Positions 12,260 through 24,345 of a DNA stretch of 64,000 nt are shown in pieces (the first letter of the stretch is position 1; each line of letters begins with the position of its first letter). A program made the translations under genes and the position numbers. This DNA comes from Fratercula arctica (taxonomy: Eukaryota; Chordata; Aves; Charadriiformes; Alcidae). The stretch spans positions 190,511,455 to 190,575,454 of the forward strand of contig CANTUZ010000001.1 of the NCBI GenBank assembly GCA_947846985.1, written 5' to 3'. The notes under the pieces are model-generated. The model saw nothing but the letters and a program-made list of their open reading frames with translations, was not told where the DNA came from and did no database searches.

Positions 12260-15200
12260 GAGATGAAATATCATAATAAAAAAAAGCCCAGATGATAAAC
12301 TAGTTTTAACACAGTTTAATGGTCCCAGAAAGCTTACGGATTTTACAAACCATCCTCGCAGCCTTCTTAAACAATAATAACAATAATGTCTTAACAGCAA
12401 AAGCAACGTATAACAGAATTGCAATGAAAAACAAAGAAAAAAGCAGTAACTGAACATTCCTCTGAACACCCAGGAGTGACCCGTCATCTAACTGGGTCTG
12501 ACATGTGGGATCAGAAACTGGAAAAGAAGCTGCTCCGTGTGAATGTGTGTGCTCCAGCCCCAGCCGGGAGGCAGCGTGAAGCCAGCGTCTGGTTTCCCCG
12601 TGTCGGACCTGATGGGCCTGCTGAGAAATGCTTTGCTCCCAGGCAAAGTGCTGGAAGCGTTCTGTCAATTTTATTGAATTGATTTGAAAGGTCTTCGAGT
12701 CATAATTTCTTCCTTTGTGCTGCGAGGCAATTCATGCTACGGTTAATTGTGGGCAGAGCTGAATAGTTTACATTAGGACTATAGTAACAGTAGGGCAAAG
12801 GTTTGCTGAAGAATGACGTGGCTACTAGAAATTGAAGGTGCCTCATTGTAAATACTGCAGGCACAACAGTCCCCAGGCAAAAGATTTGACGAACCAGAGA
12901 AATCCTTTGTCATGTAACAGTCTGCAGCATTCTTTCATGTAGTGGAAAAAGATACTTCAGAAGTCGGAATAAATACAAGATAAGAAGTCCTCACACACTG
13001 TTTTGGCTTTTCTCTTCCAGATTAAAAGACTGAAGTGCTAGAACGAGATCCTAGAAGTTTTGTATTTGGCATGTGGCAGATTATCCCTTTGCCAGAAGTA
13101 AACACGTCAAGCTCCCTGTAAAGACTTCCTCGCAGCTTTGGCAGAAAGAAAAAAAAGCCGAGTCTGAGCTGGAGGTGAGGGGTGCAGAAGATTATTGCAT
13201 GCAGCGACAGAAGCATATCGGGAAAGGCTATGTTAATTGTAAAGATTTTCTATCTTACCCCTATGCAATCTGAATTACATTAGGTCTTCTCCAACACCTG
13301 CACAGACAAAGCCTATAAAGGAAAAAAGGTGTCAAGCACAGACGTTAACTTTGCAATCAGCTGCAATGACTGAAGAAGTTATTAACCCAAAAGCATTTCT
13401 TGCAGCCTCTCTTCTGGGGATACTTGCTTCCCAAGCTCTTCTGCTGAACAGATGGGATCACACAAGTGTTCTCTTTGGAGCAGCTAAAGAGGTGATCTGA
13501 GTTAATTTGGCTGATTCTGCCTGAATTGGATGATGAGCAATTCACCTCTCATTCCACCGGAGCCGGAAAAGCCGTGAGCTCCAGCTGGTGCATCCATGCG
13601 GGTGTGCGGCTCCAGCTGGCTCTGCAGGGGCAGGTCAGCTCTGGGCTTTGAAGCGAAGTCCACACATTCAACCTAGGTCATTAGCAAGGCAGAGTTAAAC
13701 CCCGATTTGGTTAATCAGAGATTGTTATCTTGGTTCAAACACTGCACTGAGAAAGGTCATCATTTAACTGTTAACATTTTGGTCCTCTGGGTCTGTCCCT
13801 TGAGTTCCTCTCTTTCATACCTACAATTACTTGTCATATATGTAATTGGTTTTGAATATCCCTCTGAATGACAGGGAATATTGCCTTCCTCTTAGACCAT
13901 CAGTCATATTAAAATTAGCTCATTTTAAAACCGTTGACACTTACATGAAAAATATGTTTTTAATGTAACTGTCATTGCTTACTGCAGCTTGATTTTAACT
14001 CAGACTCTGTAACGAATTAAAGCATTTAGCTAATGAAAGCACATCCAAGACTACGAGAATAGTAAATATGGTGTAGAATTACTTATACTATTTAAAGCTA
14101 CGCTTTGTTACAAAGCATTATTCTGCTTGTTTTTTTATACCAGTCTGCACCTGGGTGTGCTGACCTGTAGGTAATACCTCTTCGTACCTGCAGTCTGTCT
14201 GCCTGATTACATATTTTTGATGCACACAATAAATAAGGGCTTCAAAAATCTTCAGGAAAAGAATGAAACGTTCATGTAAAAAGATCCTAAGCTCGACTTT
14301 GCTTTCTTTTGTGTTCATGTTGATGATGAAAGCGACTTCAGCCAGGACTCAGGGTGTTTCACTAGACAAGGAAACCTATTTCTGTTGGCAGCTATGCTGA
14401 GCAGAAGAGTGCCGTCTAGTCGCCTGGGAGGCGGTGATTCCCGGTGCCGTTGTGTGACCTGTCTGAGCGTGGGCTGCAGTTCCCCACAAAGTCAGTTCAT
14501 GGCTGCTATGACTTGGTTTTATGGAGGACTTCTCTTAAACTGCTGTTGTATCAGTAGTAATGAGGTTGTTTCAGACCGATTTTTCTTCCTGCTGTTTGTT
14601 GAACACCCTGACCACTAAAGGAAATAGAGCTGAAAAACTGTTCACAGGGTTTTAAATGGGTGATTGTGGTTATAATCAAGAATCATCATGGACACACCAC
14701 CCTGATAACACAAAGTAGATTTGCTTCTATGAACTTATGCAAAATCCCAATTTTTTTCCTCACCTGATTGGATAAATTGCATTCCTTTAGTTAGCAGAGA
14801 GCAGTCCCACACAAACCAATGTATTATCCCAGTACAGAAATTAAGAGTCCATTACTGAGAACAGACGTTAAGACTAAGGCAGCTCTCCTGCTGTGTGACA
14901 TAACTGTGTTTCAGTTTCATTTGCTTACTCTATCTTACTTCTTTATCTTGTAGATTTAATAAGAGTCATCCAATATTGAATTTGATGAATATTTTAATGC
15001 ACCTTTCACGGGTAAGCTTTATAGAGTACAAAGTGAATCTAAACTGGTAACTCTAAAGGTTAGAGTAGAAGTATCTGCGAAAAAGCCCAAAAGTTGGAAT
15101 CGCTCATGTTGATACATGAGTGCAGATATTGGTTTTATTTTTAGAAGGTGTAATACATCATACAAGACTTTATATATAATTTGTGGTGAGGAAGGATTCC

Positions 15201-18200
15201 TGTGATTAAGTGACAGCACTTGATTTTTACTCAACTAAAGAGGTACATGGTAGGAACTAAATGGTTCTTGCATACTGAAAACCATACTCAGACTGAAACC
15301 ATGTTATACAGATTAAAAAAAACCCTACAATGCACAGACTGCTTCCCACTGTCCTTTGATCTCGTTAAAGTTCAGAGAGTCTACTGGAACCATTAAACAA
15401 AAGAATTAGGATTCAGATCTTGAAGCAGTTATATTACTTCCGTCACCACGGTGCCCAGGAGCCTGAAGCCCTGTTTATCCCAACAAACAGAGCACATTAA
15501 AGGTGGCCTCTCAAGTATGACATAAGAAACAGCAGACACGAGGCAGGGCAGTGACAACAGCCAGTGATGACTGCCATTGCTGGAGATGTCCATCGGTAGA
15601 TTCATGCAAGTTTTGGGGGGAGAAAACCCAAAGATGCCTCCTTGAAAAATTAGCAAGTGCATGGTGGAAGCTGGTGTTATGGGAAATCAAAGCTGCAAGT
15701 CAACTCCCGACACTGAATAAGAGGTTCAGGTGGAATAGACAGAGGCTGGGAGGAATTCAAGACACATGGTGTATAGCTGGAGAGCACCAAAAGGAGAGTC
15801 CACAGAGAGACAGAGAGGAAAGTGATGCTGCTGTAACCACAAGTCAGGAAGGTGCTCCTCGAATAAGAAGTTTGATAGGTAAGACACATGTCAAAATCAG
15901 CAAAAAATATGTCACAGCAATCAAATTTTGACATCATAAGAATCTGACCAGATATCTAGCTGCAGGGTAGTAAGAAAGTTTGTAATTTAGAAATATTATT
16001 TAGAAAAACTGTTGGTGTTTTGGAATTCTTGACAAAGGTGCTGGCTATGCTATGGGCTTGACTGACAGGCAAGATGGAGGCGGTTTCCATGGTGATGACC
16101 AAAGGTGGAGGAAACATAAACATAGACAGGACCAACTACCACATTAGCAGACTAAAGGGCAGACAAAGCAGGAGAGGACTGAGAGCTGATGAGAAGTCAT
16201 TAAGGCTTACAGATCTGAAGTCATAGAGAGGTTGAGCAGAAAAAGTTGATGAGGCCAGGATGGGCAGCCACACCGAGATGTGGGAGACCGAGGAGAATCC
16301 AGTAATGAGGAGGTCAGAGCAGAGCAGGGCTTCCTGAGAATGAAGGCAGCTGAGGGTAAAGCAATAAGCATGGAGCAGTCGAGTGAGTGTTAGAAAGCCC
16401 TGTAATCACTGAGGGTGAATTTGTCAGATTTTTAAAGGGGGTGCAAAACAATGCGGCAAGCTCCTGAAGTTCAGCGAGAGGTGTAGACTGAATCTTAATT
16501 AAAACAGGGAGAATTTTAATGAACTAGCTGATAATCTATGGTGTTCCTTCTAATGGGCTAGAAGACGTTGTGAGAAGGTCCCCAAGTATCAGCTAATAGT
16601 TGGCAGGCAGATAGGGCAGAGCTTAACCATAGGAAATGGGAGGCCCTGGGAGCACGGCATCTAGGCAGGTGAGACCACCACAACATTTCTGCTCAAGTAA
16701 AGATGCTATGGCAGAAAGAATAGAAAGGATTTTAAAAGAAATTACCACTTGGACTCCAGAGAGACTGAAACACTCTCCATAAGTACGTGAAGCTCCTCTC
16801 TGAAGGCCTCAGATACAGAAGCAAACAGAATTGCAGCCCTGTGCAGGACTGATGGGTGGATAACTGCCCTTGTCTGCAATAGGGCTTTCTTGGCCAGAGG
16901 GCTTTGTGGGCTGTGAAAATGCAAAGTTCCTAAAGTCATTTTTTCCTGTGTGTCTCCAGAAGGTGCGAGCTTCTTTAAGTGGAAAGGGTAAAAAGAAATA
17001 AAATCTGCCTTGGTCTCTGTAAAGACCATATGGTAACTAAAGAGCTATGTCTCTCCTGTGCCTGACAGGGAAACAGACAATATTAATAGTAGTAGTAGTA
17101 ATGATAAAGTATGAGTAGACTAGTTGTATACATATATCTATCCAGCTATGTATATGCATCTTGAGATTATGCAGTCCTATGCTTATAAGGGACCAACTCA
17201 TCAGCTAGTGCAACTCTATTAACATCCATCAAGCAACAAGTAATTATATGCAGAGTGTATGGCTCTTGTGCTTAGGGTTTTTTCACTCATTTTGAGGTGA
17301 GGAATCTGTTCTTCTTTGCAGGGACTCTCATTCCATTCAGGAAAACAAATAAGGAAAGGCACTGATAAGTCACTGATTTTAACGGAAACTGCCTGTGTGG
17401 ATTCACCGTTCATAAAATACTTCTGTAGCACCAACTCTTTAACTCAGTGGTGTTTGCTCTGTAATCCATTATATTGTGTGATCACAAAGTATGTTTTGTT
17501 AGCAACAGTAGTTCACAGAATTATTCTAAGCCATAACAACACAGATATATTACAGTTGTAATTTTCTTTTGCGTTTAGACACAGAATCATTTATTTCACA
17601 TTGTGTGTCTTATACTGGGGGAAAAACTATTCCAAAATGGTATTTTCAAGTATATATTTAGTTTTCTTGGTATGTTTTCTTTGCAGATGGTGAAAACATT
17701 TCTCACAAGGATTTAGTAGCAGCTAAAGGTTAAAAAAATTCTTAGTGCTGAGATGGGCTGAGCATAATCAAAAGTCTGGAGGTGTGGTGGAAGATCTGAG
17801 CCTGAGTGTGTGTACTGTGAAGGCTGTAGCACAGTGGCTATGCATGGTCTGGCCACCTGCAGACATTACATCTGGGCAAATCTGATCGGCGTCACTCTTC
17901 TGTGCACCCTGGTTTTCTCAGAAAGGAGAGAGAGTGGCCAGGCAGGGCTCTCCAGTGGGGCGCTGAGTCTTGGCATCCAGGTACCTGTGTAACAGGGACC
18001 CGTGTGGGTGTACAGTCCATAGTGGTGACATGTCCAGCAAGAGTTCACATTGGCCAATAACCTGTCATTGTTACTTCATCTTACAAACCTGTGGCCTCAG
18101 GTCTAGTTAGGTAATACTTCTTGTTCTGCTCTGTAAAAGCTAGTGGTCTCTTGGTCAGACTATTTCTGTGATATTCTTTATTGCTTCGTTTTCTTGCCGA

Positions 18201-20523
18201 CCTATTTATTTGTGGTCATGATCTCACTAGATATAGTGAATTCAAATGGAAAACTTTAAGGACCACAGAGGCGATACTAGAAAAAGTACTAAAAATTTCA
18301 TGAGTGGCCATGTTCTGTATTGAACCAGTCCCCTGGCATGGGCTTGCCTCCTAGAAATGCTGCCTCTTCAATTATAAATTAAGTTAAAGGTTTACTACTT
18401 GCAAGAACAGAGCTGTACAAACCTTCCCAGATTCAGTCTGAAAGAATGTGTATGCCTTTGGTTTCAGATACGCAGACTTAAAGGTGTCTTGTGCCAAGAA
18501 ACGGGGGTGAAGCAGGCAGACCTGGTTTGATTTCCTGCCTGTGCCACAGGCTTCCTATGCAACCCAAGATAAGCTACTAAGTTCTTTGTTCATTATTTCG
18601 CGCTCTGTAAAATTCTGATAATAATGCTTCCTTTCCCTTTGTATGCTCTTATTCTTACCTAATAAAACATTATGGTTCCTGCTTTAATGGGGCTGGTGTT
18701 GCACTTATGTATTAAACAAGCATATGAATACAGAGCTCCCTTTCCAAGACTTCATATCTATGCGTATTCAGGACTCGCTCATAAATGTAAATTGGCCTTG
18801 AATGTGAGTACTTGCACAACCCATCTGCCTGTTCAGCTGGTTGCAGGTATATTCAGGTCTGGGTACTGATCTGGAGTTGTTTCCAGCTGGACTTGATAAA
18901 CGGCATAGCAGTTTTCTGGACCTAATAGTTCAATCAGAATTAAGCTAGCTTTTTCTTTATTTAACATCCATAATCAAGTAATTAGGATGGTTCATTTCAC
19001 CATGTATGTCTAGGTTGTTTATCTGAAATGTATTTGGTTAGAATCCTTAGAATCTAGTTCTTCCAGGTTTCTAGTGCATTACGCAGGGGAACCAGTAACT
19101 TTGGAAATTGAGAGGTTATTTCTCTCTCTGGTTCCCTGGAAACTCTTAGTTAATAAAATTTTAATGTAACTAACAATCAACTGGGAATCCTTAAATGGTG
19201 TTTTCATGACAAATGGTACCTGCTGTGAATGGCCAGACTGCGCTTTATGATTTTTCTCAGACAATTCCCTTACAACCTTAGAGTCCTGAGTCATTCAGGA
19301 GGAGTGAAATATGTATGGCCAACATTGATGAAAAGCTCATTAAAATGATCACTATTAGTTAATGAATAGAAATACATTTGGATCCAAGGCTGATAATGTG
19401 ACTAAGCTGAGGAAAGAAGTATTTACATCTCTTCACAAAAACCATCAGAAGTGAAGATTTTTATCAGGTAGCCTGACTCACCCAAATTTGAGAAAATATA
19501 TGTATTCTCTCCCCAGGGTCTCCTAGTAGCCTCAGGGGCTATGACTTTACCCTTTATGTGCTTTAATCCCCAACAGCCATGTAGGTGTTCATTTGTACAT
19601 AAACCAATGCTGTGTTCTGGGTCGGACTTGGCTGTAGACAGAAGGATTGATCTCCGACACAGGATTGTTGCCAGTAGGGTAAATGACATCTCTCAGCTGT
19701 GTCATTGCCATGTGCCAAATAGTGGGACAGAAGCAGGGTTGTGTAACCCCACTGCCTTGTTAATACTCTTGTTTTATTTCGGAATGAAAAGGTGCTCTTT
19801 GGTTCTCATCATTAAAGCAATGAAAAATTTTTTCTATGGTTTGGACTGGAGAAATATTGGTCCTTAAAAAAGGTTGCATTTTATTACTTTGTTATGCATG
19901 GACCTGATCTGTTGTGGCATATTCTAAAAATAAAAAAGTCAAAATTTCTCACCGCTTGAGCCTAAGAAATCAAATCAGCTGTTGGTCGACTGCATATCTT
20001 ACACTTAAGATTTGTGTATTAGACTTTTATAATTTTATTTGCTTACATGTTTTAAGGCTTTGTTAATGTCTACCTGCTTTGTTTGGCACATATCAAGTAG
20101 CACAGAGTGTCATGGAGGCTACTAATATAACTTAGCTCAAAATGCTTATTATGTACTTTAAATATTTTTAAATATTCCCTAAATCCAAAGTACAGACTGC
20201 ATCTTGTTGTTTGACATGCAATAGAACTGCAATTCCATTTGTTTCATATTGGCACAACTTTTTATTGTATTTTGCTGTGGAAACCATAACCTCTGTCCTA
20301 GTCCTCATCTCATTTAGAAAGTTATCCAGTCCATGAAAACTGCCAGTATAGGTTTAGAAACTGTTGTTTTCAGTTTCCTGTAATGCAAGTAACCTCCTTG
20401 AACCACAGGTGCCTCCAACAGCAGAACTGTGATAGGGAGGAGGCAAAGGGTGCAAGACACTACAAGAAGCTCACATACCTCTTGAAGCAAAAAGGTACTA
20501 GACTAAGGTAACAAGGTTGTATC
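12260..20523. other. Non-coding sequence, including a purine-rich block
   Basis: No gene recognised. A minus-strand frame at 12306-12668 encodes a strongly hydrophobic then basic segment (see findings). The interval 15,550-16,500 is purine-rich on the plus strand, with a 126-codon open frame that has no recognisable domain. A short (AGT)n lies near 17,085-17,100. AT-rich blocks with homeodomain-type TAAT cores at 13,730-14,080 could be regulatory, but nothing in a single sequence proves it. Confidence 0.55.
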
Positions 20524-21150
20524 ATGGAATCATAGAATCATAGAATGTTTAGAGGTGGAAGGGACCTTCAAGATCATCTTGTTCCAACCCTGCTGCCATA
20601 GGCAGGGACACCTCCCACTAGATCAGGTTGCTCAAAATCCCATCCAACCTGGCCTTGAACACTTCCAGGGATGGGGCAGCCACAACTTCTCTGGACAATC
20701 TGTTCCATTGTCTCGCCACCCTCACAGGAGATAATTTCTTCCTCATATCTAATCTAAATCTCCCCTCTTTCAGTATAAAGCCATTACCCCTCGTCCTATC
20801 ATTACACTCCCTGATAAAGAGTCTCTCTCGCCCTTTCCTGTAGGCCCCCTTTAGGTACTGGAAGGGGCTATAAGGTCTCCTCGGAGCCTTCTCTTCTCCA
20901 GGCTGAACAACCCCAACTATCTCAGTCTGTCTTCACAGGAGAGGTGCTCCAGCCCTCTGATCATCTTCGTGGCCCTTCCTTTGAAGTTGCTCCAACAAGT
21001 ACAAGTCTTTCCTGTGCTGAGGACTCCAGAGCTGAGGATCCCAGGTGGGGTCTCACGAGAGCGGAGTAGAGGGGGAGAATCACCTCCCTTGACCTGCTGT
21101 CCATGCTTCTTTTGATGCAGCCCAGGATGCAGGATCATGGCAGCTTTTGG
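20524..21150 (-). mobile_element. CR1 LINE, 5'-truncated copy
   Basis: In plus-strand order it opens with the complement of the CR1 tail (CATAGAATCATAGAATG), then GGAAGGGACCTTCAAGATCA, then antisense ORF2. The ORF2 landmarks on the minus strand are the WNRLP-type, RGLEHLSCEDRLR and LQEKHGQQVK-type segments of the CR1 reverse-transcriptase C-terminus. Several frameshifts and stops break the frame. The 5' end is lost near 21,150, at the usual point for short avian CR1 copies. Confidence 0.93.
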
Positions 21151-23354
21151 ATCAGTTTGACTCTGTGCAATTGTTTATGAGGGGAAGCAGTTAAGACATT
21201 GTCTAGTTAAAAATGGTGATTATCAGAAGAATGAAAAGAACCAGTGCGGGGGAGACACCTTCAGCCAGCCAGCCGATAAATCAAAACAACCAGGAAGTCC
21301 TTTTCCTTGCAAGTCACAGCCTCATCTTGTCTCCCTCAAACCATATCAAAGAGAGTAATTCTGATTTGTGTTTAATATTATAACACAATATATACAAAAC
21401 ATAGCAATGAAATAGTAAAGGAAATCCCCAAGTGGTTCTGTTACCAAAATTAAAAAGATCTTTTTATCCAAGACTGTTTTTTCTGAAAGGTTTTTTGTGA
21501 GGTTCTGGTAAGTATTCCCTCCTGTGTATAAACCAAAAGAATATCTTTGTATAGAAAGTGAGTGACTTCCTGGACTATTCCTCCTAACCCTGTATCTCCA
21601 TTACTCCATCTAAGTCCAATTCAGCATTTGGAGCCTGCCCATTTTGCAGTTACTCATGAGAGCTGGATGCTGAATGAGGATTCGGCATTATGTTATCAGA
21701 AGTGCTATTCAGCTTTGCTTTGATGTCCTTTCTGGTAGCCTTACCAACTGCAGGTGTATAAAAGTAACACCTGTTCAATGAACTCAGAATAAGGACAGTT
21801 TATGAAGGCATCCACAGAGAACATTACAGAAACTATCTGGTAGCCTGGAATATTAAAAAGAACATAAAGAGATAAAATACTGATCTTATTCAAAACTCCT
21901 ACAGCACTGAAAACCAGACCATAGTACTCAGCATTTAGGAAAGAGATTGATCTTTCTGACAAACGTTCAAGGACAGACTTGTCATTAAAAATGCTAAAAG
22001 TCTGGAGCAACTCCACTGAAATCAGGGGAGTTTCATTTAGTTTGCACCGATGAAAGTGAAATTAGAAATCAGTCTTCAGTCCCTAAAATTTTTAAGCAGT
22101 CCAGTAGATGGATGCCTGTACCCCTCTTCTTTGCCAGAGGGCTTTCTATTTAGCTTACTTTTCATTTCTTCATGAATCAGGTTCTTCTTAGAGAGACAAA
22201 GCTTTATCTTCTGCTATTTGTTGATTCACTTTGCTGGAAATAAATATTCAGACTCACCCATTAATCTAGTAAGTATTCTTACTAGGTCTGTTTTATGTAT
22301 TTGAATTCCTTATGCCTGTGTGTGCTCACATATCAAAACCTGATACTCCTGTATAAATCTGTAAACAGTCACCATGCAGTCTTCCAAGACTGGGTGTGTT
22401 GCTTTTTCTCCTTTAGTTTTTGATATTCTTTAATGCAATGACACCCGCTGTTACAAGTTTTCACTGTATGAAGGCCTTTGCTGCAGAGACTCATTACATA
22501 TGGACAGGCATGGGTCCCCGTTTATCATGGTGAAGTAGGTCAAATGAATCAGTACGTAGTTAAGTATTTTATAATAGAGTTTATGTTAAGCAGGACAAAC
22601 TCTGTGTTGACTGAGTTTTGTTATGCTAAAGCCTTATGAACTTCATTACATAAAAATAACATTTGATCACTTAACTGGCTAATAACATTATTTTGGTTTT
22701 GTGGAGTAGTTCAATTAAATGGAATAAAACTGCAGTCCAAGGAAAGCTATAATTCCTCTTCCACTGATTTTTACCACTCCTTTCTGTAACAGGTGGTAGC
22801 ACAACAATTGTCTATTGCAGGACTTGAAAAGGCACAGAGACCAGACAACATCCATTGTTCGGGGATCCTCCTCTTTTCTGCCAGAGCCCTTATGATTCTC
22901 AGCATTCCTGGTTTTATTTGTCTCAACCTTGAAGTGTTCAGTTTCCAGCTTAGGAGCAGGGTATAGAAGTAATTTAGCAGTTTGCTTTTTAAGATGCTGG
23001 CCCCTTTGTGTTGGCTGATCTGTATCACTTGACTTTGGCTGTAGGCATGGCGATAAAAAGTAGAGGGCATGATTCATTTCACACTCATGCTGCTGTAAAA
23101 GGCAGCCAAAGTAAACGGAGTTAAACTGATATAAGACTCGTACCTGTTTCAGACTCCAGCTATAATGCTGGGATTAGGCCGTGGCTCTTCGTTTCCTCAC
23201 AAAGAAGGGTGGAAATTAAAAGCGTTGGCCAGGTCTTTTTCCTCCCGCAAAGAGTGTATTTAACCAGTGGGGGAATACTGGCAGGGCAGGAAAGGGTCTG
23301 ATGGTTATGGTTAGCCACAGGCTCGCTCTCAGGCAACGATCACAGAGCCATTGA
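21151..23354. other. Non-coding, AT-rich sequence
   Basis: No gene, repeat or RNA recognised. Open frames such as 22715-23077 (minus) have no domain and overlap in several frames, as chance frames do. Confidence 0.6.
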
Positions 23355-23477
23355 GTAACTCAGGTTGGCAGGGATTTGGGAGGTCATCTGGTCCTGTAAC
23401 GCAGTTGCAGAAAAGCAAAACTCATTTTGGTTGCACTGATCTGGTACCTGCTGTCCTCCTGAGTTAATACCAACCCT
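23355..23477 (-). mobile_element. Degraded CR1 3'-end fragment
   Basis: The plus strand reads CTCAGGTTGGCAGGGATTTG, then GGAGGTCATCTGGTCC. This is the complement of the CR1 3' end (normally followed by CAACCCTCC). The CAACCCTCC block is found about 70 bp later at 23,472-23,480, running into poly(C), so an insertion seems to split it. Short and diverged. Confidence 0.4.
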
Positions 23478-23499
23478 CCCCCCCCCCCCCCCCCCCCCC
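23478..23499. repeat. Poly(C) tract, 22 C
   Basis: Uninterrupted C22, apparently grown from the CCCTCC of the degraded CR1 end just before it. The complementary G22 could form a G-quadruplex. Length in the assembly may be unreliable. Confidence 0.9.
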
Positions 23500-24199
23500 T
23501 TTATTTATAAGAGTTCTTATTTAAAAGAATTATTATTTAAAAGGAAAAGTTGATTTTAATTCTGTCATTCTAGTCCAAAATATTAATCGTTTCTAAGTAG
23601 GTTTTCTCTGAAAGCTCTGTATATGTGGGTACAAAAATATGTACTAACAAATCGTGGTGACGCGGTTAGTGGAAGAAGTTAAAAGCGGGAGCAAATTCAG
23701 ACATTTAATTATATAAATTTCTGGATAACTGTAGATGATTGTGATAATACCACAGCCTGTAAAAGGAAGATATCCCTAAAGATTTCTCCTTTTTAAAGTT
23801 ATGCACATATAATTACCGTATTATGAAACATAATTGTTGTACCCTCAGGACTTTTCTGTAGTCTTTACAAGCAACCTGACAAGGAATTGATAAAGTGCAG
23901 GAAATAATCCAATAAAACAATCTGCATCAGTTCTATCTCACAATATCAATTTTAATACAAAACTATGTACATAGATAAGTACGTACATACAAAAGTATGA
24001 TTTTAATGCTCTTATAACAAATTGCATTTTACAAAGTGTTCCTTAAGACTACACATAACAACAAATAAATTTATTCCTCTCTGGGGAAGTGGTCCTCTAA
24101 AGACTGGGAGATCTTACTTTTCACAAAGCTATCTAGTATAACACCAAATTTCGTTGCTTGGAAATACTTGTTTCAAAGCTCATCCTTTTTATATATAAA

Positions 24200-24345
24200 G
24201 TTAGGAGTGTTTTTCATCCTGTCACCTGGGACCATAAGGTGTCTCTCTGCACCTTCCTACAGTGGCAGTTGTCTATGCTACCTTAGAGTCATCAGCAGAT
24301 TTGTAACCTCATTATTTATCTGCATGATTGTGTCGTCATCATTGA
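24200..24345 (-). mobile_element. Possible ancient CR1/L3-like relic
   Basis: The plus-strand text includes AGAGTCATCAGCAGATTTGT, then CCTCATTATTTATCTGCATG, then CGTCATCATTGAGTC. The order resembles the GTCATCAGCAAACTTG...CATTGATGAA block of old vertebrate CR1/L3 in antisense. No frame survives. The similarity is short and from memory. Confidence 0.3.

Noticed and set aside
15551..15931. 126-codon plus-strand frame in purine-rich DNA
   Set aside because: A purine-rich strand lacks T and so rarely forms stop codons; no motif or splice structure supports coding.
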